From contig JAILPF010000593.1 in assembly GCA_024699575.1 (NCBI GenBank), positions 1-19,633 of the forward strand: a DNA stretch of 19,633 nucleotides, read 5' to 3'. Of the stretch, positions 6,696 through 15,330 are shown in pieces. Source of the stretch: Acetatifactor sp. Its GTDB lineage: Bacteria > Bacillota > Clostridia > Lachnospirales > Lachnospiraceae. The notes under the pieces were generated by a model, which did not search any database, was not told where the DNA came from, and was given only the letters and a program-made list of their open reading frames with translations. The position numbers and the translations under genes are program-made. Position 1 is the first letter of the stretch. Every line of letters starts with the position of its first letter.

Positions 6696-7832
6696 TTGAA
6701 AGTACTTGAATTGGTTTATTCCCTTGGAGCCGGAGGTATTGAAAGCTTTCTGGTCAATTTTTTGGAAAAACTTCCCCCAGGTCACGATCTGACGATTGAC
6801 GTAGGTGTTATTAGACCACAGGATGCTACTCAGTTCTATGACAAGCGGGTTCTCGCAGCCGGAGCACGAATTGTTCCTGTTGGCGAATTCAGCCATGGGA
6901 AGCTGTATAAGTACATATCATGCCGAAAGCAGTTCAAAGAAATGTTTCAACGAGGGAATTATGATATCATCCATATCCACAGCGGTCAGATTGATAAACT
7001 CTGGGATGTGATGAATGCTGCGTACTTCAGTAAAGCTAAGGTTTACGTTCATTCTCATAATCAGGGTATTTCTGCCAGTGTAAAATGGTATCGTCTTCGC
7101 ATAATGCTGCAGTCCTACTATAGGTGGAAACTGGATAGGCTCCCTGTTCGAAAATGCGCTTGTTCTGCTGCCGCAGCAGGCTGGAGTTTCAGTCGCAGTG
7201 CTAATGAGAACGGGGAAGTCAGAATTATCAACAATGGGATTGAAGCAATCAGATATAGATATAACGAGCTTGTTCGCTTGCAGAAACGGCAGGAGCTCGG
7301 GGTAGAGAATGCCTTTGTCATAGGCCATATCGGAAGATTTAATTATCAAAAAAACCATGATTTCCTTATTGATATTTTTGCCAAAGTGGCTGAGCAAAGC
7401 CAACGGGCAAAGCTTCTGCTCATCGGAAATGGAGAGACGATGGGTGCCATAAAGGCAAAAGCCGCAGGACTTGGAATTGCTGATAGGGTTGTTTTCTACG
7501 GAGTGTCAGATGATATCCCAGGGATGCTCCAAGCGATGGACGTATTTGTTTTCCCATCGCACTTTGAGGGTCTGCCAGTTGTTGGAGTGGAAGTGCAGGC
7601 TGCATCGCTTATGACTGTTGCTTCAGACACCATTACATCCGAGGTTGCAATTACTGATTACTGGAATGTTATGTCTCTTCAGGATTCTGCTGATGCATGG
7701 GGAGATAAAATCTTGAGTTTTGAAAATGGTTATCAGAGAATAGATACATCCGGTGCGATTGCAGCTGCTGGTTTTGATATGGCAGCTATCTCTGAGGATA
7801 TTATGAGGATGTACAATGAAGATAGAGCATGA
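6696..7832 (+). CDS. GT4 family glycosyltransferase (first of two)
   Basis: This 378-residue GT-B enzyme is close to EpsF-like GT4 transferases. It starts at TTG 6696, with AAGGTGA 7 bases upstream and the family-typical N-terminus LVYSLGAGGIESFLVNFL. HSHN (119-122) belongs to the acceptor domain. The donor domain shows GRFNYQKN (213-220), LLLIGNG (240-246) and EGLPVVGVEVQ with the EX7E pair E291 and E299, which bind the nucleotide sugar. It retains configuration at the anomeric carbon by family rule and probably adds one sugar of the repeat unit at the inner membrane face. The Stealth gene starts 17 bases before its stop, in another frame. A second, diverged GT4 lies at 14224. Donor and acceptor are unknown. 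Confidence 0.93.
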   Translation: MKVLELVYSLGAGGIESFLVNFLEKLPPGHDLTIDVGVIRPQDATQFYDKRVLAAGARIVPVGEFSHGKLYKYISCRKQFKEMFQRGNYDIIHIHSGQIDKLWDVMNAAYFSKAKVYVHSHNQGISASVKWYRLRIMLQSYYRWKLDRLPVRKCACSAAAAGWSFSRSANENGEVRIINNGIEAIRYRYNELVRLQKRQELGVENAFVIGHIGRFNYQKNHDFLIDIFAKVAEQSQRAKLLLIGNGETMGAIKAKAAGLGIADRVVFYGVSDDIPGMLQAMDVFVFPSHFEGLPVVGVEVQAASLMTVASDTITSEVAITDYWNVMSLQDSADAWGDKILSFENGYQRIDTSGAIAAAGFDMAAISEDIMRMYNEDRA

Positions 7833-8823
7833 AATAGACTTTGTTGTCACATGGGTTGATGGAAACGATCCTGTTTGGCTGGAGGAGAAAAGAAGATATA
7901 TAAAAAAAGGCAGCGAAAAAGCCAACGCAGCACAGCGTTTTCGCGACTGGGACAATATGAAGTATTGGTTCAGAGCTGTTGAAAAATATGCGCCTTGGGT
8001 TCATAAGGTATATTTTGTCACTTACGGACATCTTCCGAAGTTTCTTAATACAGAATGTCCGAAACTTCAGATTGTGAAGCATAGGGATTTCATCCCTGAT
8101 AAATATCTGCCAACTTACAGTGCAAATCCCATAGAACTTAATTTTCATCGCATTCCTGAACTGGCAGAGCATTTTGTTCTTTTCAATGATGATATGTTTC
8201 TGAATGCTCCGGTAAAGCCGACAGATTTTTTCAGACATGGCATGCCTTGTGAAGAGGCAGTAGAAGGTCTTATTATTCCCTGGAATAATGACATGTATTT
8301 CCATATGCTTCTCAATGATATTGATTGTATCAATAAACATTTTTCCAAAAGAACGGTTCAAAGAAAGAACTTCACTAAATGGTTTAACCCATGCTATGGG
8401 AGCGGACTTATGCAGAATATTCTTCTGCAACCCTGGAGGAAATTCAACGGCATAAAAAATGCCCATCTTCCGGTTGCTCTGTGCAAATCGACTTTTGAGA
8501 AGGTCTGGGAGGCAGAGCCGGAGCGCATGGATGCAACTTGTAAAAACCGCTTTCGTACTGCGAGTGATCTGACGCAGTATCTCATCAGGTATTGGCAGCT
8601 TGCAGAAGGGAATTTCATTCCGCGAAGGAGCATTGGGCAGTATCTGGAAATAAAAAGTGATAAATATGACGATGTGCTGGATGCTATTACAGCAACAGGG
8701 CATCGGTTTAAAACAATCTGTATCAATGATACAGATGATAAGTTTGATTTCGATCGCTGTGCAAATAGGGTAAAAGAAGCGTTTCAAAAGGTTCTTCCTG
8801 AGAAGTCCCTGTTCGAAAAATAG
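7816..8823 (+). CDS. Stealth family sugar-phosphate transferase (first of two)
   Basis: The 335-residue protein shows all four Stealth conserved regions: CR1 IDFVVTWVDGNDPVW (7-21); CR2 from RFRDWDNMKYWFRAVEKYAP (41-60) through NPIELNFHRIPELAEHFVLF to NDDMFLNAPVKPTDFF (124-139); CR3 around HLPVALCKSTFEKVW with NRFR (217-247); and CR4 with CINDTDD (302-308) and the terminal PEKSLFE. Known Stealth proteins (for example SacB of meningococcal capsule and GNPTAB) transfer hexose-1-phosphate and so create phosphodiester links. Here it probably extends the repeat unit in the cytoplasm. It overlaps the upstream GT4 by 17 bases. A second homologue of exactly the same length lies at 16555. The specific sugar is unknown. 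A long open frame on the opposite strand is a shadow. Confidence 0.95.
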   Translation: MKIEHEIDFVVTWVDGNDPVWLEEKRRYIKKGSEKANAAQRFRDWDNMKYWFRAVEKYAPWVHKVYFVTYGHLPKFLNTECPKLQIVKHRDFIPDKYLPTYSANPIELNFHRIPELAEHFVLFNDDMFLNAPVKPTDFFRHGMPCEEAVEGLIIPWNNDMYFHMLLNDIDCINKHFSKRTVQRKNFTKWFNPCYGSGLMQNILLQPWRKFNGIKNAHLPVALCKSTFEKVWEAEPERMDATCKNRFRTASDLTQYLIRYWQLAEGNFIPRRSIGQYLEIKSDKYDDVLDAITATGHRFKTICINDTDDKFDFDRCANRVKEAFQKVLPEKSLFEK

Positions 8824-8838
8824 AAAAAGGGGAATGAC

Positions 8839-10485
8839 ATGAAGACAAAAATATTGATATGTGCATTCGCGTTAGTTGTTTCGGCAGGATTTGTTGGAAA
8901 GGGGATACTGTCGGATGTTCTGGTAAAGACCCCGGAAGAATACTCAGATTCTTTTGAAGCAGCACTGGGAATTGAAATAGACTGTGAGTCTGAATATGAG
9001 GCTGTGCTTAGTAAAGCAGAAGCACTTGCCGGAGCAAACGAAGATCTTGTGCAGGGATTTAATGCTGCTTCCGATATTAATGTAACTTCTTACGATGGTT
9101 TGGTTGATACTGACGGGGACTGGTCAGCAGCTCTGATTCAGGCGGAAAAAGATGCTGCTTCTCAGGGTAAAGATCTCTTTTTTCCAGCAGGAGAATACAA
9201 ACTGACCGGTTATATGATCAAGGTATCAGGTGTCAGCTGGCACGGAGAGGGGCAGGAGAGTGTACTGTTTGTCGGAGATGATTTTCATTCGGATACATCC
9301 ATAGAGGGAGATAATAATTATGTCATCCGAACACATTCCGATGCATCAGCTCCGGCATCATTTGAACTGTATGATATGTGCTTTGAGCACCGTGTGACTT
9401 CCGCAGCTGGTTTCTCCATGTCAGGACTGTTCCTTGTGGAATACACGGATGGTGTATCCCTCCACAATGCTTACGTGAAGTTTGCAGAAGGCGCAGAAGC
9501 ACAGAAAACGCGAGTTTTTGATTTTAAGTCAGGCAATTGCAATACCACATTCAGAAACAATACTATCACCGGAAGCAATGGAGGCATAGGATTCCGTAAT
9601 TTTGCCAAGAATTCGTGCACCAATATGGTTGCTGAATATAACCGTATTATCCGCAGCTCAGGCAGTGTTGATGAAGGAATATGGGTATGCGCCAATGTGG
9701 GTCCGATTAAAGGGGTAACGATCCGTGGAAATGTGATCAGCACTAAATCGTCTGATGGTATGCTTGCATCCGGCATCTATGTGGTACAGGCCGATTCCTA
9801 TACGAAACTTAACGACAATCATGTCAGCAACGTACTGATTGAGGACAATGTGATCCGTTCTGACTCCATCATGTATTATGGAATCAATGTCGGGACATAT
9901 ATTGATGGATTTCCAGATGTTGAAGGTGTTGTAATCCGCAACAATACCATATACGGAAGAGGAAGCAAAGATTATACGTCCTCCGGAATCCGAGTAGCCC
10001 ACACGAATGGAAGCACAGTACAGGGCAACAGGGTTTTTGGCGCATTTAACAGCTTTGTGGAAGGCGGTGAGCAGGTCAGGGAAAACGAACTCTTCGAGTG
10101 GGATAATAGCGATGGAATTGAAACCTGCGGATTGAGCTATTGTTACAATTCAGTAGACAATACTGTAAGCGTTAGCCAGATCGGCGTCAAGAATGTTGAT
10201 ATTCTGACCAATAACCAGATCGAAGCACCGACAAATTATCTGCACACTGCAAAAGATTATATTATGACTGACAATACCTTTTATATGAAGGGGAATCGTG
10301 GAAACGTGCTGATTGGTGCATACATTACGGGATATGTGGATGGATTTTCCATACCAAGGATTCATATCTCCGGAAATGTTTTTTATCTCAACGGAAAGCA
10401 ACTGTTGGGCGGCGATTCTTGCGAGCTTGATAGTGAAGGGGATAATCTTATCATTTTGCCTGATGGCGAAACGAGTTGTTATTGA
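8839..10485 (+). CDS. Secreted right-handed beta-helix protein (pectate-lyase-3-like)
   Basis: This 548-residue protein has an N-terminal hydrophobic export signal or anchor (about 5-25), then an acidic linker. From about residue 80 it has the entry block of Pectate_lyase_3 proteins: WSAALIQAEKDAASQGKDLF leading to FPAGEY (115-120) and the turn WHGEGQ (134-139). The rest (about 190-530) is rich in repeated IRNNTI- and IEDNVI-type rungs, such as VVIRNNTIYG and VTIRGNVIST, diagnostic of a parallel beta-helix. Relatives include lyases, hydrolases, C5-epimerases of the AlgG kind and phage depolymerases. I cannot name catalytic residues. Placed between Stealth and Wzy and transcribed with them, it may trim, modify or bind this polymer at the cell surface. 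It starts 15 bases after the Stealth stop, behind an AGGGG site. Confidence 0.87.
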   Translation: MKTKILICAFALVVSAGFVGKGILSDVLVKTPEEYSDSFEAALGIEIDCESEYEAVLSKAEALAGANEDLVQGFNAASDINVTSYDGLVDTDGDWSAALIQAEKDAASQGKDLFFPAGEYKLTGYMIKVSGVSWHGEGQESVLFVGDDFHSDTSIEGDNNYVIRTHSDASAPASFELYDMCFEHRVTSAAGFSMSGLFLVEYTDGVSLHNAYVKFAEGAEAQKTRVFDFKSGNCNTTFRNNTITGSNGGIGFRNFAKNSCTNMVAEYNRIIRSSGSVDEGIWVCANVGPIKGVTIRGNVISTKSSDGMLASGIYVVQADSYTKLNDNHVSNVLIEDNVIRSDSIMYYGINVGTYIDGFPDVEGVVIRNNTIYGRGSKDYTSSGIRVAHTNGSTVQGNRVFGAFNSFVEGGEQVRENELFEWDNSDGIETCGLSYCYNSVDNTVSVSQIGVKNVDILTNNQIEAPTNYLHTAKDYIMTDNTFYMKGNRGNVLIGAYITGYVDGFSIPRIHISGNVFYLNGKQLLGGDSCELDSEGDNLIILPDGETSCY

Positions 10486-10506
10486 ATTGGGAAGTAAGGG
10501 TGTATT

Positions 10507-11739
10507 ATGAACGAAACCGTAAAAAAATCATTACTTGAATCACCGGTTATATTCTATGTTCTCATTATGTCCATGATGAAGCCGGAGATGTTTGATTATT
10601 TACCTGCTCCGAACCGGCTCTATAATATAATGCTGCTGGTTTCGCTTATTATTATCCCGCTTCTTTATGTAAAGATGTGTCATGGACTGTCTCAGATACT
10701 TGTTCTGATGTTTATTCAGCAAGGACTTTTAATGCTGGCAACGTTTGCCACGGGACGGTTTTCAGGAAACGGGTATCGTCGTCTTCTAGCATGTATCTTT
10801 ATCATTGCTCTTTCTGAACTTTCTCTTCGAACAAAACCGGAAGTATATTTGAAATCATTATACTGGGTGCTTGCACTGATGATTGTAGCAAATGTTTGGA
10901 CGATGTACCTTCCTGACTGGGGATTTGGACCGATCTATTTTTTTGGATATCGAGTAACCTTTATATATCCAATGCTCACATTCCTTGTTCTGGGACGCAT
11001 TCTGATAGTGATTTATGGATGGCAGTATTATATTCCGCAGGTAATCGGTTTTATTTTAATCTGTTTTTCTATGTATAAGCAATGGGTTGGAACAGGTCTT
11101 GTCGGAATTAGTATATACTGTGCCATGATGATCATCTATAAGCTTCGCCTTCGTATTATGAAATACATCAGTACTGGTTTTATTGTTGCAGCTGCAACAG
11201 CTGCGAATATAGCTGTACTGTTCTTCAGGATTCAGGATCTTTTCAAATGGCTGATTGTGGATATTCTTGGCAAGAGCCTGACTTTGTCCGGAAGAATCTA
11301 TATTTGGGATGCGGCTCTTAATATGCTTCCTCAGAAGTTATGGTTTGGATTTGGAGTGGGAACTTATTCTGTGCATTGCTTTTTCGGAGACTATGGATAC
11401 ATGCACAATCAGATTTTGCAGTGTCTGATGGAGGGTGGCATAGTCACAACGGTTTTGTTCTTCATCATTCTTGGACTGTCTTGTTTTTACGTGGATAAGT
11501 ATAGAGGTCAGGAGCTGGTTCAACCGATTATGGCAGGTCTGGTTACGTATTCAGTCATTATGATTTCGGAAGTTCCTAGTTCAAACAGTTATTTTTATAT
11601 TATGATTGCGCTTGCGTGTTTTTGCCCGCTTCTTGTGGAACTGCAAAAGAAGGTAGCAGACGAAAGGGCAGATAAAAACAGATCAATGCTGGGCAAGGTG
11701 GTAACCAATGAAACTCACAATAATAATTCCAGTATATAA
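10507..11739 (+). CDS. wzy: Wzy-type repeat-unit polymerase (O-antigen polymerase/ligase-like)
   Basis: The 410-residue protein is very hydrophobic, with about ten to eleven membrane segments beginning at residue 13 and a larger outside loop at roughly 255-310. That loop contains SGRIYIWDAALNML (261-274), FGFGVGTYSVH (280-290) and YMHNQILQCLMEGG (298-311). This pattern of an arginine after a helix, a G-x-G turn and HNxxL before the next helix is the Wzy_C/O-antigen ligase signature. Wzy joins flipped lipid-linked repeat units outside the membrane. Sequence identity within this family is always low, so topology and position carry the call; Wzx lies two genes downstream. AAGGGTG precedes the ATG. 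The next gene begins 32 bases before its stop. Confidence 0.86.
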   Translation: MNETVKKSLLESPVIFYVLIMSMMKPEMFDYLPAPNRLYNIMLLVSLIIIPLLYVKMCHGLSQILVLMFIQQGLLMLATFATGRFSGNGYRRLLACIFIIALSELSLRTKPEVYLKSLYWVLALMIVANVWTMYLPDWGFGPIYFFGYRVTFIYPMLTFLVLGRILIVIYGWQYYIPQVIGFILICFSMYKQWVGTGLVGISIYCAMMIIYKLRLRIMKYISTGFIVAAATAANIAVLFFRIQDLFKWLIVDILGKSLTLSGRIYIWDAALNMLPQKLWFGFGVGTYSVHCFFGDYGYMHNQILQCLMEGGIVTTVLFFIILGLSCFYVDKYRGQELVQPIMAGLVTYSVIMISEVPSSNSYFYIMIALACFCPLLVELQKKVADERADKNRSMLGKVVTNETHNNNSSI

Positions 11740-12697
11740 TGCGAGGGATACAATTGAAGAATGTGTTATCAGCGCTCTGCAGCAGAAAATAGATAATTTT
11801 GAAGTAATATGCATCGATGACGGATCCACTGATGGGACGGGAGAGGTGCTAGACTCCATTACAGAACCGCGCCTGCGGGTTTTTCATGTGGAAAACAAAG
11901 GGGTGTCAAGCGCAAGAAATATTGGTCTGAAGCAGGCACAGGGAGAGTATGTATGTTTTGTTGACAGCGATGATTGTCTGGAACCAGATACTCTTTGCAG
12001 AGAATTTAATTCACTGGGGAATTCGGATCTGGTGGTCTGCGGTTATCGTCAGATGTGTGAAGACGGTACGATGCGGGATCGAGATATACATCTCCCGGAA
12101 GAAGCTGAAAGCATGTGTCTTGCGAAAAAAGACCTTGAACCCATTTTTCCCGAGTTGTACCGCAATATGTTTTTTAACGTAGTCTGGAATAAACTGTTTC
12201 GCAAAGAACTGATAAAATCTGACTTTCCGGAGGATTTGTGCCTTGGCGAAGATTGTATGTTTGTCTTTGACTATATGAAACAGGTACAGACCGTGACACT
12301 TGTCAGAAATGCGGGATACCGGTTTCGGGTTGCGCAGAAAGGGTCTTTGAGAAAAACATTTCGTGAAAAGGACTTTACGGATTCTGCGAAGATTTACCAC
12401 ACAATAGCTCCCATTATTACGCAGAACTGGGAGAGCAAAGCGGTGAAAGCCGCAACAGAGTATGTATACACAGAAAATCTTAAGTCTATTTTAAGACGCC
12501 TTATTCATTCGGATAAAACAGCACGTGAGCAGCGAACATTGATTCGGGAATGGATGAAGGTCAAACCCTTTGAAGAAGTAGAGCTTCGGGATGACAAGGC
12601 AATCAACCGGCTGATCATAAATTGTTTTAAGAATAACCGGCCAAACAGATTATATCTGATACTTTTTGTTACAGAACGTTTGAAAGCTAAGAAATAA
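11708..12697 (+). CDS. GT2 family glycosyltransferase (second)
   Basis: This 329-residue protein has a textbook GT2 N-terminal domain: IIIPVYNA (5-12), ICIDDGSTDGTG (34-45, D37-D38), NKGVSSARNIGLKQAQGEY (63-81) and the metal-binding FVDSDD (84-89). VVWNKLFRKELI and CLGEDCMFVFDY supply the acceptor-side Glu-Asp region. It likely adds one sugar of the repeat unit at the inner face of the membrane. It starts at ATG 11708, inside the end of the polymerase gene, behind AAGGTGG (11695-11701), so translation is probably coupled. Compared with the GT2 at 2425 it has the standard DSDD rather than DPDD motif. Donor and acceptor cannot be read. Confidence 0.93.
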   Translation: MKLTIIIPVYNARDTIEECVISALQQKIDNFEVICIDDGSTDGTGEVLDSITEPRLRVFHVENKGVSSARNIGLKQAQGEYVCFVDSDDCLEPDTLCREFNSLGNSDLVVCGYRQMCEDGTMRDRDIHLPEEAESMCLAKKDLEPIFPELYRNMFFNVVWNKLFRKELIKSDFPEDLCLGEDCMFVFDYMKQVQTVTLVRNAGYRFRVAQKGSLRKTFREKDFTDSAKIYHTIAPIITQNWESKAVKAATEYVYTENLKSILRRLIHSDKTAREQRTLIREWMKVKPFEEVELRDDKAINRLIINCFKNNRPNRLYLILFVTERLKAKK

Positions 12698-12698
12698 C

Positions 12699-14222
12699 AT
12701 GTCCAGAACAAGAAACACGATGAGAAACCTGTTCTACGGAGCAGGTGGACAGATTATAACATTACTTTGTAATTTCATATCGCGCAAGATTTTTATAATG
12801 ACTCTGGGAAGTGAATACCTTGGGCTTAGTGCAGTCTTCAGCAACCTGCTTTCAATGCTTTCCCTGGCGGAACTGGGTGTCGGATCCGCAATTGCTTTTG
12901 CACTGTACAAACCGCTTGCCGAGAAGGATACAGAAAAGATCAAGTCTATTATGGATTTGTTCCGCAAGGTGTATTGGTCTATAGGAGGTATAATTGCTTT
13001 TCTGGGAATATGCCTGACACCGTTCCTTGGCTTTTTCACCGGAGAGACATCTATTCCGATGATCCCGGTACTGTTCCTTTTGTATGTGGCAAATTCAGCT
13101 GTATCGTATTTCTATTCATACAAGGGAACTCTGATCAACGCCGATCAGCAGAAATACATTGTCACCATCAACAATAACGTTTTCAAGGTAATCCTTGATT
13201 TCGTTCAGTGTATTATCCTGATCCTGACACATAATTTTCTGCTGTTTCTGGTTGGACAGCTTCTGGTCACAATCTGCAGCAATTATGTACTCTCACGCAA
13301 AGCAGAAAAGATGTATCCCTATCTCAGGGAAAAAGGTGCAAAGAAGCTTGAGCGGGAATCTCTTCAGAGCATCATCAAAAATGTCTCTGCAATGGTTTTT
13401 CACAAGCTTGGAAATGTCCTGGTCAATGCAACCGATTCATTGATCATAACCAAGTTTGTTAATCTGGTAGCCGCTGGTCTGTATTCGAACTACCAGATGA
13501 TCGTAAATGCGATACAGAATTTCGAGTGGCTGATTTACTACTCGGTTACTGCAAGTGTAGGAAACTATAATGTCACGGAATCGGATGAAAAGAAGTACGA
13601 GTTGTTCCAATTCATAAATTTTGTAAATTATCTGTCCACCGGCTTCTGCAGCCTTGGACTTTGGGTGATGTTTCAGCCCTTTATTTCTTCGTTTTACGGA
13701 GAGAATATGATTCTTTCGGAGTATGCGGTTTTTCTGATATGCCTTCGTTATTTTGTCACTGGAATGAGAAAAAGTGTACTGACCTTCAGGGATGCCATGG
13801 GATTGTACTGGTACGATCGATATAAATCCCTATTTGAATCCGGGATTAATCTGGGGGTATCCATTCTTCTGGCAACGAGATTCGGCATTGTGGGCGTTCT
13901 GTGGGGAACCGTAATCAGCACAGTGGCAACCTGTTTCTGGATTGAACCATATGTGTTGTATAAATATGGCCTGAAAAGAAAACTGGCGCCATACTTTGGA
14001 AGTTATGCGGTGTATACCCTAAAGACACTTCTAGTGGCTTTATGTATCACTCTGAGCACTCATTTTCTGAATGTAAGGAATAATGTACTTCAGATTTTCG
14101 TGAATGGAGTGGTTCTGGTTGTGGAGTTTTTACTTCTCACATGGCTGCTGAATCTGAAGAACCCACACATGAATCGATTGTTCGGAGTAGGTAAGCGTTT
14201 ATTTAATAGGAAAAAGATATGA
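12699..14222 (+). CDS. wzx: Wzx-type polysaccharide repeat-unit flippase
   Basis: This 507-residue protein is a MOP-superfamily (Polysacc_synt) transporter. It begins with the typical short basic stretch, YGAGGQIITLLCNFISRKIF and LGSEYLGLSAVFSNLLSMLS, followed by ELGVGSAIAFALYKPLAEKD, a strong match to Gram-positive lipopolysaccharide-type flippases. About twelve to fourteen membrane helices follow to the C-terminus. It moves the finished undecaprenyl-linked unit to the outer face of the membrane for Wzy. Its ATG begins one base after the previous stop and I see only a poor ribosome binding site, so it likely depends on translational coupling. Function is confident; substrate specificity is set by the other genes. 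Confidence 0.95.
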   Translation: MSRTRNTMRNLFYGAGGQIITLLCNFISRKIFIMTLGSEYLGLSAVFSNLLSMLSLAELGVGSAIAFALYKPLAEKDTEKIKSIMDLFRKVYWSIGGIIAFLGICLTPFLGFFTGETSIPMIPVLFLLYVANSAVSYFYSYKGTLINADQQKYIVTINNNVFKVILDFVQCIILILTHNFLLFLVGQLLVTICSNYVLSRKAEKMYPYLREKGAKKLERESLQSIIKNVSAMVFHKLGNVLVNATDSLIITKFVNLVAAGLYSNYQMIVNAIQNFEWLIYYSVTASVGNYNVTESDEKKYELFQFINFVNYLSTGFCSLGLWVMFQPFISSFYGENMILSEYAVFLICLRYFVTGMRKSVLTFRDAMGLYWYDRYKSLFESGINLGVSILLATRFGIVGVLWGTVISTVATCFWIEPYVLYKYGLKRKLAPYFGSYAVYTLKTLLVALCITLSTHFLNVRNNVLQIFVNGVVLVVEFLLLTWLLNLKNPHMNRLFGVGKRLFNRKKI

Positions 14223-14223
14223 G

Positions 14224-15330
14224 ATGATTAAAATACTGGAAATTGTAACAGTTGAATACGCATATAATGGGATTACTGCGGTAATTCGAAACTATATGAA
14301 CCATATGGATCAGCAAGGACTCATTGTGGATTATGTTCTTATCAATGTACCTGAGCCTGAATTGCGAATAGAAATCGAAAAGCATGGAGGAAAGATTTTT
14401 GTTTTGAACCGGAATGATGTCAAATCCTATGTTCCTGCACTTGCGCGCCTGTGCCGAAGAGAGCGTTATAACGTTGCGCATGTTCATTGTAATAGTGCAA
14501 CGGCTAGTGTAGATCTGCTGGGACTTCTTCTGGGAGGTGTGAGGCGGCGAATTGTACACAGCCACAATACAACCTGTTCGCACATGAAAGCCCACAAGCT
14601 AATGTATCCCTTTTTCCGGAAAAGCTACACCCAGGCAATAGCTTGCGGACAAAAGGCCGGTGAGTGGTTGTTCAGAAACAGACCGTTTCTGACACTGAAA
14701 AATGGAATTGATTTGGAGCGCTATGCCTTCAGAGAAGATGAGAGAGTAAAAACGAGGGCAGAACTGGGCGTGACAGATAATACGATTCTCCTCGGGCATG
14801 TTGGTCTTTTTAATGAACAGAAGAACCAAGCTTTTCTTATTCCTGTTATGAAGGAGCTTTCAAGGCGGGGAGATTACAGACTTCTCCTTGTGGGAATTGG
14901 TGATCTGCAGGAAAAGGTGCGCAGGTTTGCGTCTGAATCCGGTATGGATGATCGCATCATATTCCTCGGAGAAACTAAAGAGGTGGAACGATACCTTCAG
15001 GCCATGGACGTATTGGTGATGCCTTCCCTACATGAAGGTTTTCCGGTATCTTTGGTTGAAGCACAGGCTGCTGGTCTGTCGTGTGTTATCTCCGATGTAA
15101 TATCACGAGAGGTTGATATGACCGGACTGGTTAGGTTTGTTTCGTTGACAGAATCGCCAGTTGCTTGGGCTGATAGCATAGAAGAAATACCAAAGAAGTG
15201 TGGTCGACAGGAACTCAGTACGGATGCTGTGCTGAAGCTAAAAGAGTGCGGGTATGACATTCGAGCATCAGCTGAAATTTTAAGAGGTGTTTTTGTTGGG
15301 GGAAATTATGGGCAAGCGACTCAGAATTAA
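14224..15330 (+). CDS. GT4 family glycosyltransferase (second of two)
   Basis: This is a 368-residue GT-B enzyme of EpsF/CapM style. The N-terminal domain has VAHVHCNSATAS (84-95) and HSHNTTCSHMKAHK (112-125). The donor domain has LLGHVGLFNEQKN (189-201), LLLVGIGDL (220-228), and EGFPVSLVEAQAAG with the EX7E pair E271 and E279. It resembles the GT4 at 6696 throughout (QKN, LLxxG, QAMDV, EGxPV blocks) but the N-termini differ, so a different acceptor is expected. It begins one base after the flippase stop. The AT3 gene starts inside its last codons. It probably adds one of the later sugars of the unit. Confidence 0.93.
   Translation: MIKILEIVTVEYAYNGITAVIRNYMNHMDQQGLIVDYVLINVPEPELRIEIEKHGGKIFVLNRNDVKSYVPALARLCRRERYNVAHVHCNSATASVDLLGLLLGGVRRRIVHSHNTTCSHMKAHKLMYPFFRKSYTQAIACGQKAGEWLFRNRPFLTLKNGIDLERYAFREDERVKTRAELGVTDNTILLGHVGLFNEQKNQAFLIPVMKELSRRGDYRLLLVGIGDLQEKVRRFASESGMDDRIIFLGETKEVERYLQAMDVLVMPSLHEGFPVSLVEAQAAGLSCVISDVISREVDMTGLVRFVSLTESPVAWADSIEEIPKKCGRQELSTDAVLKLKECGYDIRASAEILRGVFVGGNYGQATQN

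Noticed and set aside
6918..7403. A 161-codon minus-strand open frame opposite the first GT4 gene.
   Set aside because: No domain-like pattern and fully inside a well-supported GT4 gene.
7801..8787. A 328-codon open frame on the minus strand almost exactly opposite the first Stealth gene.
   Set aside because: Its translation shows no recognisable family, and it mirrors a plus-strand gene with all Stealth motifs. It is a shadow frame.
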